In this document: positions 37,541-50,814 of the stretch, one piece after another
Numbering within the stretch: the stretch's first letter is position 1
Layout of the letters: every line of letters starts with the position of its first letter
Assembly: GCA_020199775.1 (NCBI GenBank)
Contig: JAIVJZ010000004.1
Span: 186,001-250,000, forward strand
Length of the DNA: 64,000 nt
Source: Acidobacteriota bacterium
Lineage (GTDB): Bacteria > Acidobacteriota > Blastocatellia > Pyrinomonadales > Pyrinomonadaceae
Reading direction: 5' to 3'
Position numbers and translations under genes: made by a program
The notes under the pieces: generated by a model
The model's input: the letters and a program-made list of their open reading frames with translations, nothing else
Database searches by the model: none
What the model was told of the DNA's origin: nothing

Positions 37541-38695
37541 ATGAGTTCAGAAATTCAACCGAGTGCCGCCGCGAACGCGCCGCAGGGAATTGACGTGGGG
37601 CGTCTGGAAAAAGAGTTGGCGGCCAACTGGCGAAACGCCGGGGACGGGGCGGAGTCGAGCGTGACGCGCGTGTGCGTGTTGAACCTGATCATCTACGCCG
37701 CGCCCGGAGAGGATCGCGCGAAGATGGACGAGTTGCTCGACGTGGTGACGGAGCACGCGCCGGGTCGCACGCTCGTGCTCATCGCAGATCGCGGTGCGGC
37801 GGAGGCAAGGCTTGAGGCCCACGTCTCCACCCGCTGCCAGACAGCGAGCAGGGGCGCGGCGAAACAGGTGTGCGGCGAACAGGTGACGATTGAGGCGGGC
37901 GGCGCGGCGGTTGACACGGCGGCGAGCGCGATTGAGCCTCTGGTCGTGCCGGACGTGCCGGTCTTCCTCTGGTGGAAGGACATCCCGCACGAGGAAGATA
38001 AGCTGTTCAACCGTCTCGTCGAATTGTCGGATCGCGTCGTCATCGATTCGCTCGTGTTCGACCGCCCGCACGAAGACCTGAAGCGGCTGGCGCAGATCAT
38101 CGGCGCGCGACGGCAGTACATGCTGGCGAGCGACTTGAACTGGGGGCGTCTGACCTCGTGGCGCAATTTGATCGCGAGCTTCTGGGATGTGGCCGACTAC
38201 CGCCCGCACCTCGACGCGATTGACGAGGTGCTCGTCGAATACGATCCGCCCGACGTGGCGTCCGGCCAGATCGCCGCGCACGCCCTGTTGCTCGTCGGTT
38301 GGCTGGCGGCGGAGTTGAAGTGGCAACCGACGGGCGATTTCGTGCGGGAAGAAAACAACTCGCGCTGGGTGTTGCTGTCGGGCGAGCGGAAGATCAACGT
38401 CGAGTTTCGCCCGGCGGCCGACCGGCAGGGCTGCGACGGCCTGATCGCCACGCTCACGCTCAAGACGAGCGCGACGGGCGCGGAGTTTTACGTCGGGATA
38501 AACGAAGGATGGACAAAGCTTGAAACCTCGGCCAGGATCGGCGACGCACGCGCCGTCGGGCGCGTCGTCTCTTACGAGGCGAAGTCCGAGGGCGAGCGGC
38601 TCAGCCGCGAACTCAGCATGCTCTCGCGCGATGAAGTTTACGAGCGGGCGGTCGCATCCGTCGGGCAGTTGATCGAAGCCTTACAGAAAAGTTAG
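37541..38695 (+). CDS. opcA: Glucose-6-phosphate dehydrogenase assembly protein OpcA
   Basis: Position after zwf; PLVVPDVPVFLWWKDIPHEEDKLFNRLVELSDRVVIDSL. Confidence 0.88.
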   Translation: MSSEIQPSAAANAPQGIDVGRLEKELAANWRNAGDGAESSVTRVCVLNLIIYAAPGEDRAKMDELLDVVTEHAPGRTLVLIADRGAAEARLEAHVSTRCQTASRGAAKQVCGEQVTIEAGGAAVDTAASAIEPLVVPDVPVFLWWKDIPHEEDKLFNRLVELSDRVVIDSLVFDRPHEDLKRLAQIIGARRQYMLASDLNWGRLTSWRNLIASFWDVADYRPHLDAIDEVLVEYDPPDVASGQIAAHALLLVGWLAAELKWQPTGDFVREENNSRWVLLSGERKINVEFRPAADRQGCDGLIATLTLKTSATGAEFYVGINEGWTKLETSARIGDARAVGRVVSYEAKSEGERLSRELSMLSRDEVYERAVASVGQLIEALQKS

Positions 38696-38725
38696 TCGAA
38701 TCTGAAATAAATAGTTTCCAAAGAT

Positions 38726-39703
38726 ATGATACTGGCCGGAGACATCGGGGGGACGAAAACGAACGTCGCCATCTTTGAGCAGGAAAAACTCGGTAAGCCG
38801 CTCGCGCAACGGAGTTTTCCGAGCGGCAAGTACGACTCGCTCGAATCCATCATCTCGGAATTCGTCGCCGAGCATCAACCGCAATTGACGCACGCCTGCT
38901 TCGGCATCGCCGGGCCGGTCAAGGACGGGCAGGTCAAGACGCCTAATCTCAAGTGGGATGTCAACGGGCAGGCTCTCGCCCGGACGCTCAACCTCGAACG
39001 CGTCGGCCTGATCAACGATCTCGAAGCGACGGCCTACGGCATCGAGGGCTTGGGCGCGGCGCAACTGCACGTGCTCAACGAAGGTCAGGCGGAGAGCGGC
39101 GGACACCGCGCGCTCATCGCCGCCGGGACGGGGCTCGGCATGGCCGGGCTGTTCCACGACGGCCGGCGCTATCGCCCCATCGCCTCCGAAGGCGGCCACA
39201 TCGATTACGCCCCGCGCACGGCCATCGAACACGAACTGCTGAATTACCTGCGCGGCAAAATCGGCGGGCGCGTCAGCTACGAACGCGTGCTCTCCGGGCC
39301 GGGGCTGTTCAACGTCTACAGTTTCCTGCGCGATCACAAGTACGGCGAAGAACCCGACTGGCTGGCCGAAGAGATCAAATCGGGCGACAATTCGGCCGCC
39401 GTCTCGCAGGCCGGACTGGCGGAGAAGTCCGAACTGGCCGTCAAAGCCCTCAACCTTTTCACGGACATCTACGGCGCGATGGCGGGCAACCTCGCTTTGA
39501 TCCTGAAAGCGACGGGCGGCGTCTACGTCGGCGGCGGCATCGCGCCGAAGCTCATCGAGAAATTGAAAGACGGCACGTTCATGCGGGCGTTCACGGACAA
39601 GGGCCGCATGTCCGCGCTCGTCTCCAACATCCCCGTGCACGTCATCCTCGACGACAAGACCGCGCTCTACGGCGCGGCGCGCTGCGCCCTCGAACAGTCT
39701 TAA
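38726..39703 (+). CDS. glk: Glucokinase
   Basis: LAGDIGGTKTNVAIFE ... FGIAGPVKDGQVKTPNLKWDV ... GTGLGMAGLFHDG. Confidence 0.95.
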   Translation: MILAGDIGGTKTNVAIFEQEKLGKPLAQRSFPSGKYDSLESIISEFVAEHQPQLTHACFGIAGPVKDGQVKTPNLKWDVNGQALARTLNLERVGLINDLEATAYGIEGLGAAQLHVLNEGQAESGGHRALIAAGTGLGMAGLFHDGRRYRPIASEGGHIDYAPRTAIEHELLNYLRGKIGGRVSYERVLSGPGLFNVYSFLRDHKYGEEPDWLAEEIKSGDNSAAVSQAGLAEKSELAVKALNLFTDIYGAMAGNLALILKATGGVYVGGGIAPKLIEKLKDGTFMRAFTDKGRMSALVSNIPVHVILDDKTALYGAARCALEQS

Positions 39704-39730
39704 ACCCGACTTTCAGAACTTCATAACCTT

Positions 39731-40498
39731 ATGCCAGCCGACGACCGTGCGACTCCGGCTATTCAAATCTTCGCGGACGCGAATGAAGTGGCGCGCGCAG
39801 CCGCCCTCCGCTTCGTCGAACTAGGCCGCGCATCCGTCGAGGCGCGCGGGCGTTTCAGCGTCGCCCTCGCCGGAGGCTCGACGCCGAAGCGCGTCTACGA
39901 ACTGCTCGCGGGCGAAGATTTCGGCGCGGGGCTCGACTGGTCGAACGTCCACGTCTTTTTCGGCGACGAGCGGTGCGTCCCGCCCGACGACGCCGACAGC
40001 AATTACCGCATGGCGAACGAGGCTCTGCTGTCCCGCGTCGCGCTGCCGGAAGAGAACGTTCACCGCATGCGCGGCGAGGGCGACGCGGTCGCCAACGCGC
40101 GCCTCTACGAAGACGAACTGCGCGGCTTCTTCGGCGAGGGCGCGGCGTGGCCTGATCTCGACCTCGTCATGCTCGGCATGGGCGACGACGGCCATACCGC
40201 GTCGCTCTTTCCCGGCACGCACGCGCTCGACGCGCGGGCGGCCTGGGTCACGGCCAACTGGGTCGAAAAGTTCGACACCTATCGCGTCACCCTGACCGCG
40301 CCCGCCATCAGCCACGCGCGCCATATCATGTTCATCGTCACGGGCGCGGGTAAGGCCGAGCGTTTGCAGGAAGTCATCCACGGCGCGCACGACCCGCACC
40401 GCCTCCCTTCGCAACTCATCCGCCCGCCCGCGGGCGCGCTCGCGTGGTTTCTCGACGAAGCCGCCGCGGCGAAACTCTCAGGAAAGGATGAGGGATGA
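39731..40498 (+). CDS. pgl: 6-phosphogluconolactonase
   Basis: FSVALAGGSTPKRVYELLA ... VHVFFGDERCVPPDDADSNYRMA ... LVMLGMGDDGHTASLFPGT. Confidence 0.96.
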   Translation: MPADDRATPAIQIFADANEVARAAALRFVELGRASVEARGRFSVALAGGSTPKRVYELLAGEDFGAGLDWSNVHVFFGDERCVPPDDADSNYRMANEALLSRVALPEENVHRMRGEGDAVANARLYEDELRGFFGEGAAWPDLDLVMLGMGDDGHTASLFPGTHALDARAAWVTANWVEKFDTYRVTLTAPAISHARHIMFIVTGAGKAERLQEVIHGAHDPHRLPSQLIRPPAGALAWFLDEAAAAKLSGKDEG

Positions 40499-40642
40499 AG
40501 AAGAAACGATGAACGCGGAACGATGAACGATGAAGTGAAAAGATTGATTCATTGATTCATCGGTTCATTGAATCAATGAAGAAATGGATCAATGAGTCAA
40601 TATTTCTTCAGTTCATCGTTCATCGTTCATCGTTCATCCTTA
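40483..40642. repeat. Compound heptamer-array hairpin: outer GATGAAC arms, inner ATTGATTC/GAATCAAT hairpin
   Basis: Outer arms 40483-40537 and 40608-40642; inner element ~40543-40602. Confidence 0.85.
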
Positions 40643-40649
40643 TTTTTTT

Positions 40650-41102
40650 ATGACCCCAAGACGAGTCGCCATCGGCAGCGATCATGCCGGTTATGAAAGT
40701 AAGGAGTCGGCGAAGCGAGAGATCGCCGCGCTCGGCATCGAGGTTGACGACAAGGGCACAGATAGTCTGGCGAGCGTCGATTACCCGGACTTCGGCGCGG
40801 CGGTCGGCCGTGCGGTGGCGTCGGGCGAGGTCGAGCGCGGGGTGGTCATCTGCGGCTCCGGCATCGGCATCTCCATCGCAGCCAACAAAGTGCCGGGCGT
40901 GCGCGCCGCGCTCTGCTGGAACGAGGAGACCGCGCGCCTCGCACGCCAGCACAACGACGCCAACGTGCTCTGCATCGGCGCGCGCTTCATCGAACCCGAA
41001 CTCGCGGCGCGCATGATTCGCACTTTTCTTGAGACCGGCTTCGACGGCGGGCGGCATCAGGAGCGCGTCGAAAAGTTGTCGCAGTTGGACGAGGCGCGCT
41101 AG
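40650..41102 (+). CDS. rpiB: Ribose-5-phosphate isomerase B
   Basis: VAIGSDHAGYESKESAKREIAALGIEVDDKGTDS..VDYPDFG ... VICGSGIGISIAANKVPGVRAALC. Confidence 0.96.
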   Translation: MTPRRVAIGSDHAGYESKESAKREIAALGIEVDDKGTDSLASVDYPDFGAAVGRAVASGEVERGVVICGSGIGISIAANKVPGVRAALCWNEETARLARQHNDANVLCIGARFIEPELAARMIRTFLETGFDGGRHQERVEKLSQLDEAR

Positions 41103-41156
41103 AGACGCGGAGCCGTCACCCACAGTAGATTTGACGTTTATTCGCACACAAGAATT

Positions 41157-41247
41157 TCACGCAAAGGCGCAAAGGCGCAAAGCAAGACACTAAGAAAAAT
41201 CATTATAACTTCGTGCCTTCCTTTGCGCCTTTGCGCCTTTGCGTGAG
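41157..41247. repeat. Octamer-array hairpin, family GCGCAAAG
   Basis: ACGCAAAGGCGCAAAGGCGCAAAG / CTTTGCGCCTTTGCGCCTTTGCGT. Confidence 0.9.
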
Positions 41248-41288
41248 ACTATTTTACAAATTCTTTCTCAGCCATCAGTCAAAATCCC

Positions 41289-43964
<2,676 letters not shown>

Positions 43965-43996
43965 AGTTGACTTAACGCGAAGTTAAAGAGGCGAAG

Positions 43997-44042
43997 GAGG
44001 CGAGGGGCGCGGAAAGTAGATACTTTCCGCGCCCCTCGCCTC
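43997..44042. terminator. 46-bp near-perfect palindrome (22-bp stem, 2-nt loop) between convergent genes
   Basis: GAGGCGAGGGGCGCGGAAAGTA-GA-TACTTTCCGCGCCCCTCGCCTC. Confidence 0.75.
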
Positions 44043-44105
44043 TAGACAAGCCTTCAATTCGCGTTCCCGGCGGTAAACAATTCCTCTCGCGGCTCTGATG
44101 ACAAC

Positions 44106-46205
44106 TCACACGGTCGCCTGCGATTCGGCCTTTTTGGCCGCCGCCGCGCCCGGCTTCCGCGTGTTCTTCTTCACCGTGAAAACCTCCGTGCTCTGATTCT
44201 TGCCTTTCACTTTCACGTCGCCGAGCGGCTGCGTTTCGTAATCAATCCCGAGCAGCGCGGCGGTCGAGTCGCTGATCAGAATCGGGACGCCCTTGTCTTT
44301 GGTCGTCGATTCGAGCCGCGCCGAGAGGTTCACGGTGTCGCCGATGATGGTGTATTCGAGTCGGCCTTCCGCGCCCACCACGCCGCACGTCGCCTCGCCC
44401 GTGTGGACGCCGACGCCGATGGCGATCTGCGGCCGGTCTTTGGTCTTCCATTCCTCGTTGATGCGCTCGACCTCGGCCAGCATCTCCAGCCCGCACGCCA
44501 CGGCCGCGCGCGCTTCGAGTTTCTGCCCGCGGTCGATGGGCGCGCCGAAGACGATCATCAGGCCGTCGCCGATGAACTTGTTGATGTGGCCGCCGTAGGA
44601 GGTGACGATGCGGTGCATGCGGCTGAAATACTCGTTCAACCATTCGACGACCACGGCCGAGTCAACCGACTCGGAGAGGGTGGTGAAACCGCGTATGTCC
44701 GTGAAGATGAGCGTCACGATGCGCCGCTCGCCCGCGATGGACAGATCGCCGCGCTGTTGCCAGAGCGTGTCGGCCACTTCGGGCGAGACGCACTTCGAGA
44801 AGATGTCCATGATGGCCGCGCGTTCGGCCTCCGTCGCGTCGCGCACCGCGCGCTCGTGCGCGTAGCGCAGCAGGAAGCCCGAAGGCGCGAGCATGCCGAG
44901 GATGCCCAGTTCCGCGCTCGCCAGCGGGAGGATCACCCCATGCACGTTGAACGCCCACGAAGAGATCGCGAGCGTCGCCGCCGCGACGACCACCGTCACC
45001 AGAAATCCCCACATCGCGCGCAGCCAGAAGATCGCCAGCGCGACCATCACGATAGGGAGCAGCAGCATCAACAACTGTTTCCGATAAGACGGGCGTACGA
45101 GGTATTTGCCCTTTAGTATTGTCGCCAGAATATTGGCGTGGACTTCGATACCCGGCATCAACTTCGGCTGTGTCGGCAGGTTCTTGTCGAACAGTTGCAG
45201 GAGCGGGCGCACCACCTGTTTGGGCAGATAGTAAGGTGTGGTGAAGAGATCGGGCGCGTCGTTGTTGGTCGCGCCGATGAGCACGATGCGGTCGCGGAAG
45301 AGATCGTCCGAGAGTTGCGGGCGATCCGCGCAATTGAGGTTCGGGACGGAGTCGCGTCGAAAATCCTCGCACAAAATGGCCCTGGCCGAGACGCGCGTGA
45401 AGGCCGGCGAACGCCCGCGAAAGTCAACCTGTAAGTTGAGATCGTTGCGCAGCGGCAGCGTGATCTCGCCGAGCGTCAATTTGTTCTGGCCGGGGACGGC
45501 TTCGAGCGTCTGCTCTGTGAAACCGCGCGCGATCTGTGTGGCGAAACTGAACCCCTCCTCGACAGTCCCGTCGGGTCTGGAAACGACGCGCGAGAGTTGG
45601 CCGATGCGCACGAAGCGGTCGCTTTCGTGCGGGAGGTCTACGAAGCCGACGAGGTAGGCGTTGTCGGCGAACATCGGCAGCGGTTTGATCGAGGACGACC
45701 CGCCCGCTTCGAGTTTCTGCGCGAGCACGACGTTCCCGGCGTTCGCGAGCGACTCCGCCATCTTCTGATCCGCCGCCTTGTCCTCGGCCGAGATGCCGCC
45801 CGCTTCGCTCAAATAAATGTCCAGCCCGACCGTATTCGCGCCGCCCTGCGCGGCGCGGTCGATCAGGCGCGCGTACCAACTGCGCGGCCACTTTTGCAGG
45901 CGCACGTTCGACTCTTTGATCGATTCCTCGTCAACCTCGATGAGCGTGATCGGCTCGCTCAAGCCGCGCCCGCGCAGTTCCGGCTGGCGCACGTCGCGCA
46001 GTTGGAACAGCACGTCGAGCGCGGAGTCTTCCATGCCGGTCATGTAACCGTAAGGGCGCGTCGCGTACGTCCCGGCGCGGTCTTCGATGGGCTTGAGGCC
46101 GAGGGCGAGCAAACCCCAGATGACGAGCGTCAAAAGGATGGTGAACACCCAGTACCAGCGACGCAGGAGATAGGGCGCGAAGGAAAGGTTTTTGAAAATA
46201 GACAT
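44106..46205 (-). CDS. CHASE2-sensor class III adenylate/guanylate cyclase
   Basis: IVTLIFTDIRGFTTLSESVDSAVVVEWLNEYFSRM ... FIGDGLMIVFGAP; N-terminal CHASE2-like region and TM segments. Confidence 0.92.
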   Translation of the reverse strand: MSIFKNLSFAPYLLRRWYWVFTILLTLVIWGLLALGLKPIEDRAGTYATRPYGYMTGMEDSALDVLFQLRDVRQPELRGRGLSEPITLIEVDEESIKESNVRLQKWPRSWYARLIDRAAQGGANTVGLDIYLSEAGGISAEDKAADQKMAESLANAGNVVLAQKLEAGGSSSIKPLPMFADNAYLVGFVDLPHESDRFVRIGQLSRVVSRPDGTVEEGFSFATQIARGFTEQTLEAVPGQNKLTLGEITLPLRNDLNLQVDFRGRSPAFTRVSARAILCEDFRRDSVPNLNCADRPQLSDDLFRDRIVLIGATNNDAPDLFTTPYYLPKQVVRPLLQLFDKNLPTQPKLMPGIEVHANILATILKGKYLVRPSYRKQLLMLLLPIVMVALAIFWLRAMWGFLVTVVVAAATLAISSWAFNVHGVILPLASAELGILGMLAPSGFLLRYAHERAVRDATEAERAAIMDIFSKCVSPEVADTLWQQRGDLSIAGERRIVTLIFTDIRGFTTLSESVDSAVVVEWLNEYFSRMHRIVTSYGGHINKFIGDGLMIVFGAPIDRGQKLEARAAVACGLEMLAEVERINEEWKTKDRPQIAIGVGVHTGEATCGVVGAEGRLEYTIIGDTVNLSARLESTTKDKGVPILISDSTAALLGIDYETQPLGDVKVKGKNQSTEVFTVKKNTRKPGAAAAKKAESQATV

Positions 46206-46357
46206 GGGGGTGGCGGCGGCCGTCGTTGCGGGTCGGGGGTCAAGCTGACAGTGTCAAACGATACGGACGAGCGCGTGCGATTGTAACGCCGGCCGGAGGG
46301 CCGGTCAATCTTCTTAAGCCGTCCGCGTGAGGCGCGCGGGCGACCGCACGCCTAATC

Positions 46358-46386
46358 TTGACTAAAAAGTAAGGTATCCGTATAAT
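46358..46386 (+). promoter_or_regulatory. Strong sigma70 promoter TTGACT-N17-TATAAT upstream of suf regulator/operon; imperfect dyad TTGACT-AAAA-AGTAAG over the -35
   Basis: Exact -10 consensus, 17-bp spacer. Confidence 0.8.
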
Positions 46387-46427
46387 CTCTCCGTAACTTG
46401 GTAATTGCTGATGTTGGAGCGGTTTAC

Positions 46428-46907
46428 ATGAAAGTCTCCGCACAGGAAGAATATGGACTGCGCTGCCTCTTGCAACTCGCGCCGCTCGGCGAGGGCGAGT
46501 ATCTGACGCTGACGCAGATCGCCGAGAGAGAGGGAATTTCGGCGGCGAACGCGGGCAAGTTGCTCTGGATTTTGAACAAGGCCGGGCTGGTGACTTCGAT
46601 ACGCGGCACGAAGGGCGGCTACCGTCTGGCGCGCGCGGCTTCCGAGATTCACCTGGACGAAATCATCAAGGTGCTCGACGAGGACGTGCTGGCGAGCCAT
46701 TGCAACAGCTACACGGGCGTCCTCGACGCCTGCGTCCACACGGGCAACTGCGGTATCCGCCCCGTGATCGTCGGCCTGCACGACGTGGTGCAGCGGGCGA
46801 TGGCGAGCATCACGCTGGCGCAGCTGTTGGGCACGGAGTCGAACGTCGAGACGACCTTGCACCAGATAAGCTCGCTGTCAGGTCAAACGACGCACAGGCG
46901 TGCGTGA
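46428..46907 (+). CDS. Rrf2-family Fe-S cluster regulator of the suf operon
   Basis: MKVSAQEEYGLRCLLQLA...AGKLLWILNKAGLVTSIRGTKGGYRLAR; cysteines HCNSYTGVLDACVHTGNCGI. Confidence 0.92.
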   Translation: MKVSAQEEYGLRCLLQLAPLGEGEYLTLTQIAEREGISAANAGKLLWILNKAGLVTSIRGTKGGYRLARAASEIHLDEIIKVLDEDVLASHCNSYTGVLDACVHTGNCGIRPVIVGLHDVVQRAMASITLAQLLGTESNVETTLHQISSLSGQTTHRRA

Positions 46908-46972
46908 AGCGACGGGGCGAAACTCCGTCGGAATAGATTTCAGGCTTAAGGGTTGTTGAAGAAGAGACAAAG

Positions 46973-48409
<1,437 letters not shown>

Positions 48410-48414
48410 ATTTA

Positions 48415-48546
48415 AGGCCGTGAATCGTGAATCGTTCAAGAACTGTAAATCGTGAATCGTCAATCGTAAATAGAAAAAACCTGTTCTTCTCTATTCACGA
48501 TTGACGATTCACGATACACGGCTTTTTACGATTCACGATTCACGGC
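48415..48546. repeat. Heptamer-array hairpin, family GTGAATC
   Basis: GTGAATC|GTGAATC|GTTCAAG..GTAAATC|GTGAATC|GTCAATC|GTAAATA with right arm TATTCACGATTGACGATTCACGATACACGG...ACGATTCACGATTCACGG. Confidence 0.9.
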
Positions 48547-48564
48547 TCTCCGAAGGAGAGCATA

Positions 48565-49341
48565 GTGTTAGAGATTCGTGATTTACATGCGAGGGTCGAG
48601 GGCAAGGACATCCTGCGGGGCGTGAGCCTGACGGTGAAGCGGGGCGAAGTGCATGCCATCATGGGGCCGAACGGCTCCGGGAAATCGACGCTGGCGAAGG
48701 TGCTGGCGGGGCATCCGTCTTACGAAGTGACGGGCGGCGAGGTTTTGTTCGACGGGAAAAATCTGCTCGAACTCGAACCCGACGAGCGCGCCCGCGACGG
48801 CATTTTCCTCGCCTTTCAATACCCCGTGGAAATTCCGGGCGTGTCGAACGCGCAATTCCTGCGGCTCGCCTACAACGAAAAGCGCAAGCACCTCGGCGAG
48901 GAAGAACTCGACCCGCTTGAGTTTAAAGACCTGCTGAAAGAGCGCGCGCAGATCGTCGAGATGGACGCCGCTCTGATGTCGCGTTCGGTCAACGAAGGCT
49001 TCTCCGGCGGCGAGAAGAAGCGCAACGAGATTTTGCAGATGGCCGTGCTCGAACCGAAGCTCGCCGTGCTCGACGAGACCGATTCCGGCCTCGACATCGA
49101 CGCGCTGCGCATCGTCTCCGAAGGCGTCAACAAACTGCGCCACGCCGACAACGCCATCGTGCTCGTCACGCACTACCAACGCCTGCTCAACTACATCGTG
49201 CCCGACTACGTTCACGTGCTTTACAAGGGGCGTATCGTGCGCTCCGGCGGCAAAGAGCTTGCGCTCGCGCTCGAAGAGAAGGGCTACGACTGGATTAAAG
49301 ACGAGGCGGCGGAAGGCCAACCGTCCGCGGTCGGCGCGTAG
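48565..49341 (+). CDS. sufC: Fe-S cluster assembly ATPase SufC (GTG start)
   Basis: [58 protein letters not shown]. Confidence 0.97.
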   Translation: MLEIRDLHARVEGKDILRGVSLTVKRGEVHAIMGPNGSGKSTLAKVLAGHPSYEVTGGEVLFDGKNLLELEPDERARDGIFLAFQYPVEIPGVSNAQFLRLAYNEKRKHLGEEELDPLEFKDLLKERAQIVEMDAALMSRSVNEGFSGGEKKRNEILQMAVLEPKLAVLDETDSGLDIDALRIVSEGVNKLRHADNAIVLVTHYQRLLNYIVPDYVHVLYKGRIVRSGGKELALALEEKGYDWIKDEAAEGQPSAVGA

Positions 49342-49386
49342 CGCGCGCGGGCTGACAAGATTGACGGCGAGAAAGTTTCCAAGAGG

Positions 49387-50727
49387 ATGATGGTACAAGC
49401 GACGACAGAGAAGAGTTCCTACAGGACTGCGTTCGACGCGATGCAGTCGGCCGACGAGCACGCCTTGCCCGCGTGGGTGCTGCGCCTGCGCGAGACGGCG
49501 ATGGAGCGTTTCGAGCACATCGGCTTTCCGACGACGGACGTTGAAGACTGGAAGTACACGAACACCGGCGCAATCGCGAAGGGCGCATTCGCGCCGGTCG
49601 CGGCGGGCGCGGGTGAAGAGTTGAGCGCGGGCGACGTGGGCGCTTTCCTCGCTCCCGAAGCGTCGAGCCGTCTGGTCTTCGTCAACGGGATTTACCGCGC
49701 GGAGTTTTCCGCGACCGAAAATTTACCGGCGGGCGTGGTCGTCGCGGATTTCGCGGAAGCCTTCGCGGGCGAGCACGAATCCGTGCTGCGCTCGTATCTC
49801 GCGCGGCCGAGCGACCCGGAGACTGACGGTTTCAACGCCCTCAACGCCGCGTTCCTGCGCGAAGGCGCGCTCGTCTACCTGCCCAAAGGCGCGCAGGCGA
49901 CTCGGCCGATTCAACTGCTGTTTCTCTCCGCCCCGGCGGCGCAAGCGGCGGCCGTCTTCCCGCGCGTGCTCGTCGTCGCCGAACGCGAAAGCGCGGCGAC
50001 GATCATCGAGAGTTACGCGTCGGCGGCGGGTGAGTCTCGCTCGTTCACGAACGCGGTGGTCGAAGTCTTCGTCGGGGAAAACGCGCGGGTGATGCATTAC
50101 AAAGTTCAGCGCGAGAGCGAGGCGGCGTTTCACATCGCCACGACGAATGCGAAACTCGAACGAAGCGGCGTCTATGACTTGACGACAATCACGCTCGGCG
50201 CGCAGCTTTCGCGTCACGGCATCGGCGTCCGGCTCGCGCACGAAGGCGCGGAGTGTTGGGTTGACGGCCTCTACCTCGTCGGCACGGGGCAGCACGCCGA
50301 CACGCACTCGCTGATCGATCACTCCAGCCCGCGCTGCGCCAGCCACCAACTTTACAAAGGCATCCTCGACGGCAAATCGCGCGCCGTCTTCAACGGCAAG
50401 GTGTTCGTCCACCGCGACGCGCAGCAGACGGACGCGCAACAGTCGAACAAGAATCTCCTGCTCTCGAACGAAGCGCGCGTTGACACCAAGCCGCAGTTGG
50501 AGATTTACGCGGACGACGTGAAGTGCGCGCACGGGGCGACCGTCGGGCAACTCGAAGAGGAGGAGTTGTTCTACCTCGTCAGTCGTGGTCTGCACACAGA
50601 CCTCGCGCGCAACCTGCTGACCTACGGGTTCGCGGAGGAGTTGGTCGAGAAGATCAGGATCGAGTCGATCAAGCAGCAGTTGGACGAAGCTATCCTGAAC
50701 CGCCTGCATGCGCGGCTCGAAGTATGA
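49387..50727 (+). CDS. sufD: Fe-S cluster assembly protein SufD
   Basis: GFPTTDVEDWKYTN ... THSLIDHSSPRCASHQLYKGILDGKSRAVFNGKVFVH. Confidence 0.95.
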   Translation: MMVQATTEKSSYRTAFDAMQSADEHALPAWVLRLRETAMERFEHIGFPTTDVEDWKYTNTGAIAKGAFAPVAAGAGEELSAGDVGAFLAPEASSRLVFVNGIYRAEFSATENLPAGVVVADFAEAFAGEHESVLRSYLARPSDPETDGFNALNAAFLREGALVYLPKGAQATRPIQLLFLSAPAAQAAAVFPRVLVVAERESAATIIESYASAAGESRSFTNAVVEVFVGENARVMHYKVQRESEAAFHIATTNAKLERSGVYDLTTITLGAQLSRHGIGVRLAHEGAECWVDGLYLVGTGQHADTHSLIDHSSPRCASHQLYKGILDGKSRAVFNGKVFVHRDAQQTDAQQSNKNLLLSNEARVDTKPQLEIYADDVKCAHGATVGQLEEEELFYLVSRGLHTDLARNLLTYGFAEELVEKIRIESIKQQLDEAILNRLHARLEV

Positions 50728-50732
50728 GTAAT

Positions 50733-50810
50733 AGTTTCAAGTTTCAGGTTTCAGGTTTCAAGTCTGAAAAGCACTTCCTTCTTTAACTTGAAACTTGAAA
50801 CTGGTTGAAA
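50733..50810. repeat. Heptamer-array hairpin, family GTTTCAA/G
   Basis: GTTTCAA|GTTTCAG|GTTTCAG|GTTTCAA with right arm ACTTGAAACTTGAAACTGGTTGAAA. Confidence 0.88.
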
Positions 50811-50814
50811 TTTT

